From Streptomyces naganishii JCM 4654 (GTDB lineage: Bacteria; Actinomycetota; Actinomycetes; Streptomycetales; Streptomycetaceae), in the NCBI RefSeq assembly GCF_014650575.1, contig NZ_BMVF01000005.1, positions 186,001 to 250,000 on the forward strand: a stretch of DNA of 64,000 nt, in the 5' to 3' direction. The notes below the pieces were generated by a model. The model did no database searches, was not told the origin of the DNA, and was given only the letters and a program-made list of their open reading frames with translations. A program made the translations under genes and the position numbers. The first letter of the stretch is position 1, and each line of letters starts with the position of its first letter. Positions 54,470 to 62,661 of the stretch are shown piece by piece.

Positions 54470-55189
54470 ATGTCCAGCCCGCTGCCGCCCTTCCCGAAGC
54501 CTCAGGAGCCCGTGAAGAAGCCGGTAGTGCTCGAATTCGGCACCGGCGTGGACGAGCCGTGCCTGCGGGCGGACGCGGCGCGCAACCGGGCCCGGCTGCT
54601 GGACGCGGCCGCACGCCTGGTGGCCGAGCACGGCGCGGCCGGCCTCACGATGGAGGCGGTGGCCGCGGCCGCCGAGGTGGGCAAGGGCACCGTCTTCCGC
54701 CGCTTCGGCGACCGGACCGGCCTGCTCACGGCACTGCTGGACCACTCGGAGAAGAAGTTCCAGGCGTCGTTCCTGAGCGGTCCGGCTCCGCTGGGGCCGG
54801 GCGCGCCGCCCGTGGAGCGGCTGCGGGCGTTCGGCTGCGCCGCGCTGCGCCGGGCCACCGACGACCTGGAACTCCAACTCGCGGCCGAACCATGCGCGGA
54901 CCGCCGCTTCGTCGTGCCGCCGCACCGGGTGCGGCACAGCCATGTGGTCATGCTGCTGCGGCAGGCGGTCCCGCAGGCCGACGGCGAACTCCTCGGCCAT
55001 GTGCTGATGAGCTACCTCGATCCGGCCCTGATCCACCACCTGGTCAACCAGTGCCAGATGCCGATGGAACGGCTCCAGGCCGGCTGGCACGACCTGGTCG
55101 CCCGCGTGACCGGTACGCCGGAGGGTGCCTCGGAGGACGCTTCCGGGGGGACCGACGAGTCGGCCGGAGGGACCGGACCGGCCGGATAG
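54470..55189 (+). CDS. TetR-family transcriptional regulator
   Basis: A 239-residue TetR regulator. A 45-residue Pro-rich lead precedes the helix-turn-helix (about residues 40-90; RARLLDAAARLVAEHGAAGL and VGKGTVFRRFGDRTGLLTAL). The ligand domain fills about 95-215. A Gly/Ser/Thr-rich tail ends the protein. It is divergent from the FMN reductase gene, with two copies of a GGACC-N2-GGTCC palindrome between, so it probably represses both genes. The ATG at 54470 is used; an in-frame ATG at 54443 lies closer to the operator. Confidence 0.88.
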   Translation: MSSPLPPFPKPQEPVKKPVVLEFGTGVDEPCLRADAARNRARLLDAAARLVAEHGAAGLTMEAVAAAAEVGKGTVFRRFGDRTGLLTALLDHSEKKFQASFLSGPAPLGPGAPPVERLRAFGCAALRRATDDLELQLAAEPCADRRFVVPPHRVRHSHVVMLLRQAVPQADGELLGHVLMSYLDPALIHHLVNQCQMPMERLQAGWHDLVARVTGTPEGASEDASGGTDESAGGTGPAG

Positions 55190-55242
55190 ACCCCGAAAGG
55201 CCGGACAGGCCGGACGGGGGGCCGGTGCGCTCGGGGTCGGCC

Positions 55243-56421
55243 TCAGTCCTGGGCCGTGTGGGCCGCGAACATCTCCACCAGACCGCGCGGCGCGTCCTCG
55301 CCGAACAGCAGGGCGGCGCTGAGCGCGGAGTCGCGGGCGGCCGCCTCGGCGCGCGGGAACAGCCGCTCCTCGTACGCGGTGAGCGCGGCCTCCACGTCGT
55401 ACGGCCTGACGGCGAGGAAGCGGCCCAGCTCGGCTCCGTCGAGCATCGCCAGATTGGCGCCCTCGCCCGCGAACGGTGACATGAGGTGGGCGGCGTCGCC
55501 CAGCAGCGTGACGCCCGGGACGCGGTCCCAGCGGTGGCCGGCCGGCAGGGTGTGGATCCGCCGCGGCACCAGCGTGCCGTCGGCGTCCGTGATCAGGGCG
55601 CGCAGGGCCTTGTCCCAGTCGGCGAAGTGCTCGAGTATCCGCTCCTTCGCGGCCGGGGTGTCGGCGAAGTCGATGCCGTCCAGCCACTCCTCGGGGGCCT
55701 CGAGCGCCGCGTACACGTGCACGCTGCCGTCGGTCTCCCGGTGGGCGAGGAAGCCCTGACCCGCGGCCGAGGCGAAGAAGAAGCCGCCGCCCACCAGCTC
55801 GGCCAGGACCGGATGGCGTACGTCGACTTCCCGCAGGTCCGCCTCGACGAACGACACGCCGGTGTAGACGGGCCGGGCCGAGGAGACCAGCGGGCGGATC
55901 CGGGACCAGGCGCCGTCCGCGCCGACCAGCAGGTCCGTGGTGAACACCGTGCCGTCCACGAGGGTCACCTCGTGCCGGCCGCCGCCGAGCGGACGCGCGC
56001 CGGTGACCTTCGCGCCCCAGCGGACGGTGCCCTCGGGCAGCGAGCCGAGCAGCAGGTCGCGCAGGTCGCCCCGGTCGATCTCGGGCCGGCCGCCCGTGCC
56101 GTCGTCGTCCTGCTCCAGGTGGACCACGGCGTCCTTGTCGAGTACGCGCGTGGCCTGGCCGCCGGGCAGGACGAGCTCCAGGAACCGCTCGTGCAGCCCG
56201 GCCGCGCGCAGCGCCTCCTGGCCGGAGTCCTCGTGGATGTCGAGCATGCCGCCCTGGGCGCGCGCGCCGGGCGAGGCGTCGAGGTCGAACACGGCCGCCT
56301 CGACGCCGTGCACGTGCAGTACGCGGGCGAGCGTGAGCCCGCCGAGCCCGGCGCCGACGACGGCGATGGCGTGATGAGGGGTGTGGGGGTCATGGGCGGC
56401 GGTGGCGGTGTCGGTGGTCAT
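55243..56421 (-). CDS. FAD-dependent monooxygenase (PHBH/TetX-like)
   Basis: A 392-residue flavoprotein hydroxylase. The FAD motif AVVGAGLGGLTLARVL is at residues 18-35. The second FAD segment is TLLGDAAHLMSPFAGEGANLAMLDG, and TDLLVGADGAWSRIRPL is also typical. Sequence style is close to TetX-type enzymes that modify tetracyclines and other aromatics; the substrate is not known. CAAGGAGAG lies 9 bp before the ATG at 56419-56421. Three phased operators cover its promoter. It is convergent with the TetR gene, whose operator sequence is different. Confidence 0.87.
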   Translation of the reverse strand: MTTDTATAAHDPHTPHHAIAVVGAGLGGLTLARVLHVHGVEAAVFDLDASPGARAQGGMLDIHEDSGQEALRAAGLHERFLELVLPGGQATRVLDKDAVVHLEQDDDGTGGRPEIDRGDLRDLLLGSLPEGTVRWGAKVTGARPLGGGRHEVTLVDGTVFTTDLLVGADGAWSRIRPLVSSARPVYTGVSFVEADLREVDVRHPVLAELVGGGFFFASAAGQGFLAHRETDGSVHVYAALEAPEEWLDGIDFADTPAAKERILEHFADWDKALRALITDADGTLVPRRIHTLPAGHRWDRVPGVTLLGDAAHLMSPFAGEGANLAMLDGAELGRFLAVRPYDVEAALTAYEERLFPRAEAAARDSALSAALLFGEDAPRGLVEMFAAHTAQD

Positions 56422-56467
56422 GCGCTCTCGCTCTCCTTGGGGTACGGGGTGGCGGCACCCAAGGTAG

Positions 56468-56509
56468 CGAACCTGTTCGTCGCGAACAAGTTCGTAACGA
56501 ACGAGTTCG
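56468..56509 (-). promoter_or_regulatory. Three CGAAC-N2-GTTCG operators at a 15-bp period over the monooxygenase promoter
   Basis: Perfect palindromes at 56468-56479, 56483-56494 and 56498-56509. On the minus strand TTGTTC (56486-56491) and TACCTT (56463-56468) form a good -35/-10 pair with a 17-bp spacer. The second operator overlaps the -35 and the first fills most of the spacer, so repression is the simplest reading. Confidence 0.75.
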
Positions 56510-56578
56510 GCCCACCGAAAAAAAGAAGGGGGTCCCTTCCGCACGCCGACGTAAGGAACCCTCGCGCCCCTGCTCGCG

Positions 56579-56965
<387 letters not shown>

Positions 56966-57019
56966 GACGTATCCCTCTTCCTGGTGGGGGCTCCCCGGCT
57001 GGGGCGAAGCCGTCGGCAC

Positions 57020-57045
57020 AACACGGCCGACCCTATGGGTATTCC
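57020..57045 (-). promoter_or_regulatory. SigR-type promoter of the thioredoxin gene
   Basis: On the minus strand GGAAT (57045-57041) is followed by exactly 18 bp and then GTT (57022-57020), matching the GGAAT-N18-GTT pattern of the SigR thiol-stress sigma factor. Confidence 0.7.
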
Positions 57046-57107
57046 AACGCGTATTCCGCGCGCGTACCCGTGTGGCCACGGCGCACACCACCCACCAGAC
57101 TGACCCC

Positions 57108-58538
57108 ATGACGGAAACGGAAACCATCGCGTACGACGTCGTGGTGCTCGGGGCCGGACCCGTGGGAGAGAACGTGGCTGACCGCACCCGCGCGGCCGGC
57201 CTGTCCACCGCGGTCGTGGAGAGCGAGCTGGTCGGCGGCGAGTGCTCGTACTGGGCCTGCATGCCGAGCAAGGCGCTGCTGCGCCCGGTCATCGCACGCG
57301 CGGACGCCCGCCGCCTGCCGGGACTCAGCCAGGCCGTGCGGGGTCCGCTGGACGCGGCCGCCGTCCTCGCCCGCCGGGACGAGTACACCTCCCACTGGCA
57401 CGACGACGGCCAGGTCCGGTGGCTCGACGGCATCGGCGCCGACCTGTACCGCGGGCAGGGCCGGCTGGCGGGCCCGCGCACGGTCACGGTCACCGCAGGG
57501 GACGGGAACGTGGTGACCCTGACCGCCCGGCACGCCGTCGCCGTCTGCACCGGCACCCGCGCGCGGCTGCCCGGACTGCCCGGACTGGACGAGGTGAGGC
57601 CGTGGACCAGCCGCGAGGCCACCAGCGCCGAGGAGGTGCCGGGGCGGCTGATCGTGGTCGGCGGCGGAGTGGTCGCCACCGAGATGGCGACCGTCTTCCA
57701 GGCGCTGGGCTCCCAGGTCACCGTCCTGGTGCGGGGCAAGGGGCTGCTCTCCCGCATGGAGCCCTTCGCCGGTGAACTGGTCGCCGACGCCCTGGCCGAG
57801 GCGGGCGCCGAGATCCGCACCGGCACCTCGGTCGCCTCGGTGACCCGGGAGAACGGCACGGTCGTGGCCGTCACCGACGCCGGGGACCGCGTGGAGGCAG
57901 ACGAGATCCTCTTCGCCACCGGCCGCGCCCCGCGCACCGACGACATCGGTCTGGAGACCGTGGGCCTGGAACCCGGCTCCTGGCTCCCCGTGGACGACAC
58001 CCTGCGCGTGGAGGGCAGCGACTGGCTGTACGCCTGCGGGGACGTCAACCACCGCGCCCTGCTCACCCACCAGGGCAAGTACCAGGCGCGGATCGCCGGC
58101 GACGCCATCGGGGCCAGGGCAGCGGGGGTGCCCCTGCTGGAGACGGACCCGTGGGGAGCGCACGCCGCCACCGCCGACCACCGCGCCGTGCCGCAGGTCG
58201 TCTTCACCGACCCGGAGGCCGCCGCCGTTGGCCTGTCGCTGGCGGAGGCCGAACAGGCCGGGCACCGCGTTCGGGCCGTCGACGTGGACTTCGGCTCCGT
58301 CGCCGGCGCGGGGCTGTACGGCGAGGGCTATCGCGGCCGCGCCCGCATGGTCGTCGACCTCGACGAGGAGATCCTGCGCGGTGTCACCTTCGTCGGCCCC
58401 GGCGTCGGCGAACTGATCCACTCGGCATCCGTCGCCATCGCCGGCCAGGTCCCCGTCGAGCGCCTGTGGCACGCGGTCCCGTCCTACCCGACCCTCAGCG
58501 AGGTCTGGCTCCGCCTCCTGGAGTCCTACCGCGGCTGA
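57108..58538 (+). CDS. Pyridine nucleotide-disulfide oxidoreductase
   Basis: A 476-residue FAD/NAD(P) enzyme of the dihydrolipoamide dehydrogenase/mercuric reductase group. FAD motif VVVLGAGPVGENVADRTRAAG is near residue 11. The redox-active CX4C is in GGECSYWACMPSKALLRP. The NAD motif is LIVVGGGVVATEMATVFQAL, and the second FAD segment is YACGDVNHRALLTHQGKYQA. The C-terminal dimer domain lacks the usual HPT-x3-E; it has HAVPSYPTLSEVW instead. The substrate is not clear. It is divergent from thioredoxin, so a thiol-redox role is plausible. Confidence 0.87.
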   Translation: MTETETIAYDVVVLGAGPVGENVADRTRAAGLSTAVVESELVGGECSYWACMPSKALLRPVIARADARRLPGLSQAVRGPLDAAAVLARRDEYTSHWHDDGQVRWLDGIGADLYRGQGRLAGPRTVTVTAGDGNVVTLTARHAVAVCTGTRARLPGLPGLDEVRPWTSREATSAEEVPGRLIVVGGGVVATEMATVFQALGSQVTVLVRGKGLLSRMEPFAGELVADALAEAGAEIRTGTSVASVTRENGTVVAVTDAGDRVEADEILFATGRAPRTDDIGLETVGLEPGSWLPVDDTLRVEGSDWLYACGDVNHRALLTHQGKYQARIAGDAIGARAAGVPLLETDPWGAHAATADHRAVPQVVFTDPEAAAVGLSLAEAEQAGHRVRAVDVDFGSVAGAGLYGEGYRGRARMVVDLDEEILRGVTFVGPGVGELIHSASVAIAGQVPVERLWHAVPSYPTLSEVWLRLLESYRG

Positions 58539-58569
58539 CCGGCCCGGCCGGCCTCGGCTCGGCCTCCTT

Positions 58570-59214
58570 TCAGGGCAGTCGAAAGCCCAGTTCCCGTGCC
58601 GCCGCTGCGGGTGTCGGCTGGGACCAGCGCCGGGCCATCGCCTCGCTCGAGGAGAGCGAGCGCAGCTCGGCGCGGTCCAGGTACAGCGTGCCGTCGAGGT
58701 GATCGGTCTCGTGCTGGACGATGCGCGCGGGCCAGCCCGTGAACACCTCGTCGAGCGCGCGCCCGTGGTCGTCCTGCCCCGTCAGGCGCACCTCGGCGTG
58801 CCGAGCCACCACCGCCTGCCAGCCCGGCACGCTCAGGCAGCCCTCGAAGAACGCGGCCCGCTCCGGGCCGTGTGGCTCGTAGGCCGGATTGACCAGTACC
58901 CGGAACGGCTGCGGCACCCGCCCGCGTACCCGGCGCACCTCCTCGGGTACCGGTGCCGGGTCCTCCAGGACCGCGATCCGCAGCCCCACCCCGACCTGCG
59001 GCGCGGCCAGCCCCACCCCGGGCGCCGCCCGCATGGTGAGGCGCAGCGCCTCGACGAACCTCGCCAGCAGCTCGGGCCCCAACTGCCCCTCGTACGGCTC
59101 CGAAGGCCGCCGCAGCACCGGATCACCGGCCGCGACGATGTCCAACGGCCCTCCGGCGGCGAGGAGTTCCTCGACCTGCTCGGCAACGGGCTGACGCGCA
59201 CGGGGAGTAGCCAT
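58570..59214 (-). CDS. def: Peptide deformylase
   Basis: A 214-residue metalloenzyme that removes the N-formyl group from new proteins. The three family motifs are intact: GVGLAAPQVG, EGCLS (metal Cys) and QHETDHLDG (HExxH). Streptomyces usually has several deformylases, so this may not be the main one. The ATG at 59212-59214 was chosen because the long upstream frame runs through a repeat array. The start lies close to GGGGAG on the other strand only, and the ribosome site is weak. Confidence 0.9.
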   Translation of the reverse strand: MATPRARQPVAEQVEELLAAGGPLDIVAAGDPVLRRPSEPYEGQLGPELLARFVEALRLTMRAAPGVGLAAPQVGVGLRIAVLEDPAPVPEEVRRVRGRVPQPFRVLVNPAYEPHGPERAAFFEGCLSVPGWQAVVARHAEVRLTGQDDHGRALDEVFTGWPARIVQHETDHLDGTLYLDRAELRSLSSSEAMARRWSQPTPAAAARELGFRLP

Positions 59215-59240
59215 CGCGCCAGCATGCCACGGGGCCGGCC

Positions 59241-59335
59241 CGACGCGCTCCCGGACCGATGCGCTCGCGGATCGATGCGCTTGCGAGGCGACACGCTTCC
59301 GGCCGACGGGCCTCCTGGTCGACACGCTTCCGGCC
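59241..59335. repeat. 16-bp period repeat array (CGAYRCGCTYSCGG)
   Basis: Four adjacent 16-bp units (starting 59241, 59257, 59273 and 59289) and a fifth at 59320 after a 15-bp gap share CGA-C/T-GCGCT or CGACACGCTT cores. The array lies between the divergent def and blaI-like genes. Confidence 0.8.
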
Positions 59336-59456
59336 CGACGCCATGACGCGGACCCCGCCCACCCCTCGCGGATGGCGGCGGTAGGGGGCGGCGGCGTGAA
59401 GTAGCGTGGAGCGACACGCCGACGCCGAAGGGAGCGCGGGCCGGAGGGAGACGGAG

Positions 59457-59966
59457 ATGGCGACGCAACCCCGACGGGCCCGGCGCAGGCAGGGCGAGCT
59501 GGAGGGCCAGGTGCTCGGCGCGCTGCGCGAGGCGGACGGCCCGGTCACCGCGGCCTGGGTGCAGGAACGGCTCGGCGGCGACCTCGCCTACACCACCGTG
59601 GTCACCATCCTGACCCGGCTGCTGGCCAAGGACGTGGTGAGCCGCGAGCGGCGGGGCCGTTCCTTCGTGTGGACGCCGACCGCCGACGTGGCCCGCCTCG
59701 CGGCGCTGCGGATGCGCCGTCTGCTGGACGGCGAGCGCGACCGTGACGCGGTCCTCACCAGCTTCGTCACCGCACTGCCGCCGCACGACGAGCAGGTGCT
59801 GCGCGCCCTGCTGGAGGTGGCGGACACCGAGGCGGGGACGCCGGAGCGGGGCGCGCCCCTGGGGCAGCAGGGGCGGGGGCAGCACGCGCGGGGGCAGCAC
59901 GCGCCGGGGCAGGACGCACCGGCGCGGAGGTCCTTCGGGACGGCGGCCGGAGAGACCGACACCTGA
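59457..59966 (+). CDS. BlaI/MecI/CopY-family repressor
   Basis: A 169-residue winged-helix repressor. The DNA-binding domain (about residues 8-85) has LEGQVLGALREADGPVTAAW, LAYTTVVTILTRLLAKDVVSRE and GRSFVWTPT. A Gly/Gln/His-rich tail (about 130-160; repeated GQHA units) is unusual. GGAGGGAGACGG lies before the ATG at 59457. The stop overlaps the M56 peptidase start (TGATG), the normal BlaI-BlaR1-like pairing. Confidence 0.9.
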   Translation: MATQPRRARRRQGELEGQVLGALREADGPVTAAWVQERLGGDLAYTTVVTILTRLLAKDVVSRERRGRSFVWTPTADVARLAALRMRRLLDGERDRDAVLTSFVTALPPHDEQVLRALLEVADTEAGTPERGAPLGQQGRGQHARGQHAPGQDAPARRSFGTAAGETDT

Positions 59967-60907
59967 TGGGAGTCTTCGTCCTCCTGCCGCTGGTACTGCC
60001 GCTGTCCGCGTGGCCCGTCGCCCGGCTGGCCGCGCCCCGGCTGCACCCGCGCACCGCCACCCGGCTGCTGACGTCGGTGGCCGTCGTGATGGCCGGATGC
60101 AGCACCCTCTGCCTCGCCCTTCTCATGGTGGTCGGCACCGCCCAACTGCCCGGCAACCCGCTGCCCGACGGCTGGTCCGACCCGGAGGTCAGGGCCGCCG
60201 TCCCGCACGACGGGGTCGCCGGACGCGCGGCGATCCCCGCGCTGGGCGCGGTCGCGGTGGCCTGCGGACGTACGCTGCTGGCCCACCGGCGGGTGATCCG
60301 GCGCGCCCGGCGGGCCCTGGCCGGACTGCCCGGCACCACGGTCGTGGTGCTGCCCGACCCCGAGCCGTACGCCTACGCCCTGCCCGGCGCGCGCGGGGGC
60401 CGGATCGTCGTCACCACCGCACTGCTCAGCGGACTCGCGCCGGCCGAGCGGCGGGCGCTGTTCGCGCACGAGCGCGCCCATCTGGCGGCACGCCACCACC
60501 GGCACCTGCTCGCCGTCCACCTTGCGGCCCGCGCCAACCCCTTCCTGCGGCCCCTGCGCTCCGCGGTCCTCTACACCGCCGAGCGCTGGGCCGACGAGGA
60601 CGCGGCCCGCGCGGTGGGCGACCGGCGCGTGGTCGCGCGGGCCATCGGCAGGGCGGCGCTGCTGTCGGCGCCGGCGCCGGCGCCCGCCCGTACGCTCGCC
60701 GCTCTGGCCGCCACCGGACCGGTACCGCGCCGGGTCGCCGCCCTGCTGGCCCCCGCGCCCGCCGCCCGCGACCGGCCGTCGCTGTTCACGGGCGTGGGGG
60801 CGGCGGTGTGGGGGGCGGCCGCGGGCGCGGTGGCGTCCGCGATGTCCTCGGCGAACTCCGCGGTCACCCTGTTCCTGATCCTGCGCGCGGCGGCGACACC
60901 GCTGTAG
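59966..60907 (+). CDS. M56-family (BlaR1-like) membrane metallopeptidase
   Basis: A 313-residue membrane protease. It has helices at LLPLVLPLSAWPVARLA, LLTSVAVVMAGCSTLCLALL and AIPALGAVAVACGRTL. The zinc motif HERAH is in FAHERAHLAARHH near residue 167, with the downstream Glu in AERWADEDAAR. A last hydrophobic segment ends the protein. Unlike BlaR1 it has no extracellular penicillin-binding domain, as in most Streptomyces BlaI/M56 pairs, so the signal is unknown. It probably cleaves or controls the repressor. Confidence 0.88.
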   Translation: MGVFVLLPLVLPLSAWPVARLAAPRLHPRTATRLLTSVAVVMAGCSTLCLALLMVVGTAQLPGNPLPDGWSDPEVRAAVPHDGVAGRAAIPALGAVAVACGRTLLAHRRVIRRARRALAGLPGTTVVVLPDPEPYAYALPGARGGRIVVTTALLSGLAPAERRALFAHERAHLAARHHRHLLAVHLAARANPFLRPLRSAVLYTAERWADEDAARAVGDRRVVARAIGRAALLSAPAPAPARTLAALAATGPVPRRVAALLAPAPAARDRPSLFTGVGAAVWGAAAGAVASAMSSANSAVTLFLILRAAATPL

Positions 60908-60946
60908 ACCCGGCGGAAACAGGGGCCGCGGGTGGCCCCGCGTTCC

Positions 60947-61294
60947 TCACACGTCCTCGAACTCACCCGCCAGCGCCGAGGCGACGCGCAGATGCGTGGC
61001 CGCCTCCTCGTGCCGCCCCTGCCGCTGGAGGGTGCGGCCCAGCATCAGCCGGGCGTAGTGCTCCACCGGGTCGCGCTCCACGATGAGGCGCAACTGGGCC
61101 TCGGCGCGGCGCAGTTGGGCCGAGTGGTAGTAGGCGCGCGCCAGCAGCAGCCGGGGTCCGGTCTGCTCCGGCACCTCCTCGACCAGCCCGGCGAGCACCC
61201 GCCCGGCCGCCGTGTAGTCCTTGGCGTCGAAGAACATCCGCGCGCGCTCCCAGCGCTCGGCGGGGGTTCCGTGGCCGTAGTACGTCGTGTCCAC
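60947..61294 (-). CDS. Small tetratricopeptide-repeat protein
   Basis: A 115-residue all-helical protein made of about three TPR units: RWERARMFFDAKDYTAAGRVL, PRLLLARAYYHSAQLRRAEAQL and YARLMLGRTLQRQGRHEEAA. TPRs bind other proteins. The GTG at 61292-61294 has AGGAGG 7 bp upstream. It is divergent from the pirin gene. A GGAAT-N19-GTT element upstream is close to a SigR promoter, so thiol-stress control is possible. Confidence 0.83.
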   Translation of the reverse strand: MDTTYYGHGTPAERWERARMFFDAKDYTAAGRVLAGLVEEVPEQTGPRLLLARAYYHSAQLRRAEAQLRLIVERDPVEHYARLMLGRTLQRQGRHEEAATHLRVASALAGEFEDV

Positions 61295-61317
61295 TCGTGA
61301 CCTCCTTCGCCGCCGAC

Positions 61318-61344
61318 AACGAAAACGGAATGATTGAATATTCC
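61318..61344 (-). promoter_or_regulatory. Near-SigR promoter element and GGAAT/ATTCC dyad
   Basis: On the minus strand GGAAT (61344-61340) is 19 bp from GTT (61320-61318), one base longer than the SigR optimum. GGAAT (61327-61331) and ATTCC (61340-61344) also form a dyad with 8 bp between. Confidence 0.4.
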
Positions 61345-61394
61345 ACTACCTTTCCCGTCGGGGTCCTGCCCGGCTCCACGGCCTGCCGACGCGG

Positions 61395-61426
61395 CCCTGA
61401 CGCCCTGACGCCCTGACGCCCTGACG
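61395..61426. repeat. Four perfect tandem copies of CCCTGACG
   Basis: An 8-bp unit repeated without change from 61395 to 61426, ending 31 bp before the pirin start codon. Confidence 0.92.
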
Positions 61427-61457
61427 CGGCGGTCCGGACGGCACTAGGTTGGGCGGT

Positions 61458-62423
61458 ATGAGCAACCTTGACCGCGAGGCGGTACCCACGGTGTGCGGCG
61501 GCCGCGGGTTCGTGGTGGCCGAGCCCGTGCGCGAACTCCTCAGCCCGCGCCGGGTCCGGCTCGGCGAGTCCACCGAGGTCCGCCGGCTGCTGCCGAACCT
61601 CGGCCGCCGCATGGTCGGCGCCTGGTGCTTCGTCGACCACTACGGCCCCGACGACATCGCCGACGAGCCCGGCATGCAGGTGCCGCCGCACCCCCACATG
61701 GGCCTGCAGACGGTGAGCTGGCTCCACGAGGGCGAGGTGCTGCACCGCGACTCGACCGGCAGCCTCCAGCTGATCCGCCCCGGCGAACTGGGCCTGATGA
61801 CCTCCGGCCGGGCGATCAGCCACTCCGAGGAGAGCCCGCGCCCGCACGCCCGCTTCCTGCACGGCGCCCAGCTGTGGGTGGCCCTCCCGGACGGCCACCG
61901 CCACACCGACCCCCACTTCGAACACCACGCCGAGCTGCCCGTCGTCACGGCGCCGGGCCTGAAGGCCACCGTCATCCTCGGCGCCCTGGACGGGGCGGTC
62001 TCGCCCGGCACCGTGTACACCCCCATCGTCGGCGCCGACCTGTCCCTGGCCCGCGACACGGACGTACGCCTGCCCCTGGACCCCGACTTCGAGTACGCCG
62101 TCCTGTCCATGTCCGGCGAGGCGCACGTCGACGGGGTGCCCGTCCTGCCCGGCGCGATGCTCTACCTCGGCTGCGGCCGCACCGAACTCCCCGTCCGCGC
62201 GGCATCGGACGCGGGCCTCATGCTCCTCGGCGGCGAACCCTTCGAGGAAGAGCTGATCATGTTCTGGAACTGGATCGGCCGAACCCAGGAGGAGATCGCC
62301 CAGGCTCGCCGGGACTGGATGCAGGGCACCCGCTTCGGCGAGGTGAAGGGCTACGACGGCGCCCCACTCGCGGCTCCGGAACTGCCGCCGGTGCCACTGA
62401 AGCCGCGCGGAAGGACGCGTTGA
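61458..62423 (+). CDS. Pirin family protein
   Basis: A 321-residue double cupin protein. The pirin signature includes MVGAWCFVDHYGP, the metal ligands in PPHPHMGLQTVSWLHEGE, LQLIRPGELGLMTSGRAISHSEES, and a C-terminal GGEPFEEELIMFWNWIGR. In Streptomyces, pirins act as redox-linked modulators of central metabolism or as quercetinase-like enzymes. ATG at 61458 is used. It is divergent from the TPR gene, with a tandem repeat in the promoter region. Confidence 0.9.
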   Translation: MSNLDREAVPTVCGGRGFVVAEPVRELLSPRRVRLGESTEVRRLLPNLGRRMVGAWCFVDHYGPDDIADEPGMQVPPHPHMGLQTVSWLHEGEVLHRDSTGSLQLIRPGELGLMTSGRAISHSEESPRPHARFLHGAQLWVALPDGHRHTDPHFEHHAELPVVTAPGLKATVILGALDGAVSPGTVYTPIVGADLSLARDTDVRLPLDPDFEYAVLSMSGEAHVDGVPVLPGAMLYLGCGRTELPVRAASDAGLMLLGGEPFEEELIMFWNWIGRTQEEIAQARRDWMQGTRFGEVKGYDGAPLAAPELPPVPLKPRGRTR

Positions 62424-62661
62424 CACGCGGCGCCTCGGCAGGGCCGAACCCGACACCGAATCGATCGAGCACGCCCATGGGGAGTCCCTGAGGCTCGGCC
62501 GACCTTGCCGACGGGGCCGATCTTCGGGGCGCCGCCCCGTGAGCACCTCCCGCACTCTCTCGACCTGGCTTGCCGCGCCTCACGCCGGCGCGCGATGTCA
62601 CACTCGCCGTCCTCGCCACCTCCCATATGACGAGACCATCCGCAGGGAGAGGGCAGAACAC

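Noticed and set aside
55201..55211. Second copy of the 81-bp palindrome near 55.2 kb
   Set aside because: Only 11 bp (CCGGACAGGCC) match one arm and no second arm follows, so it may be chance.
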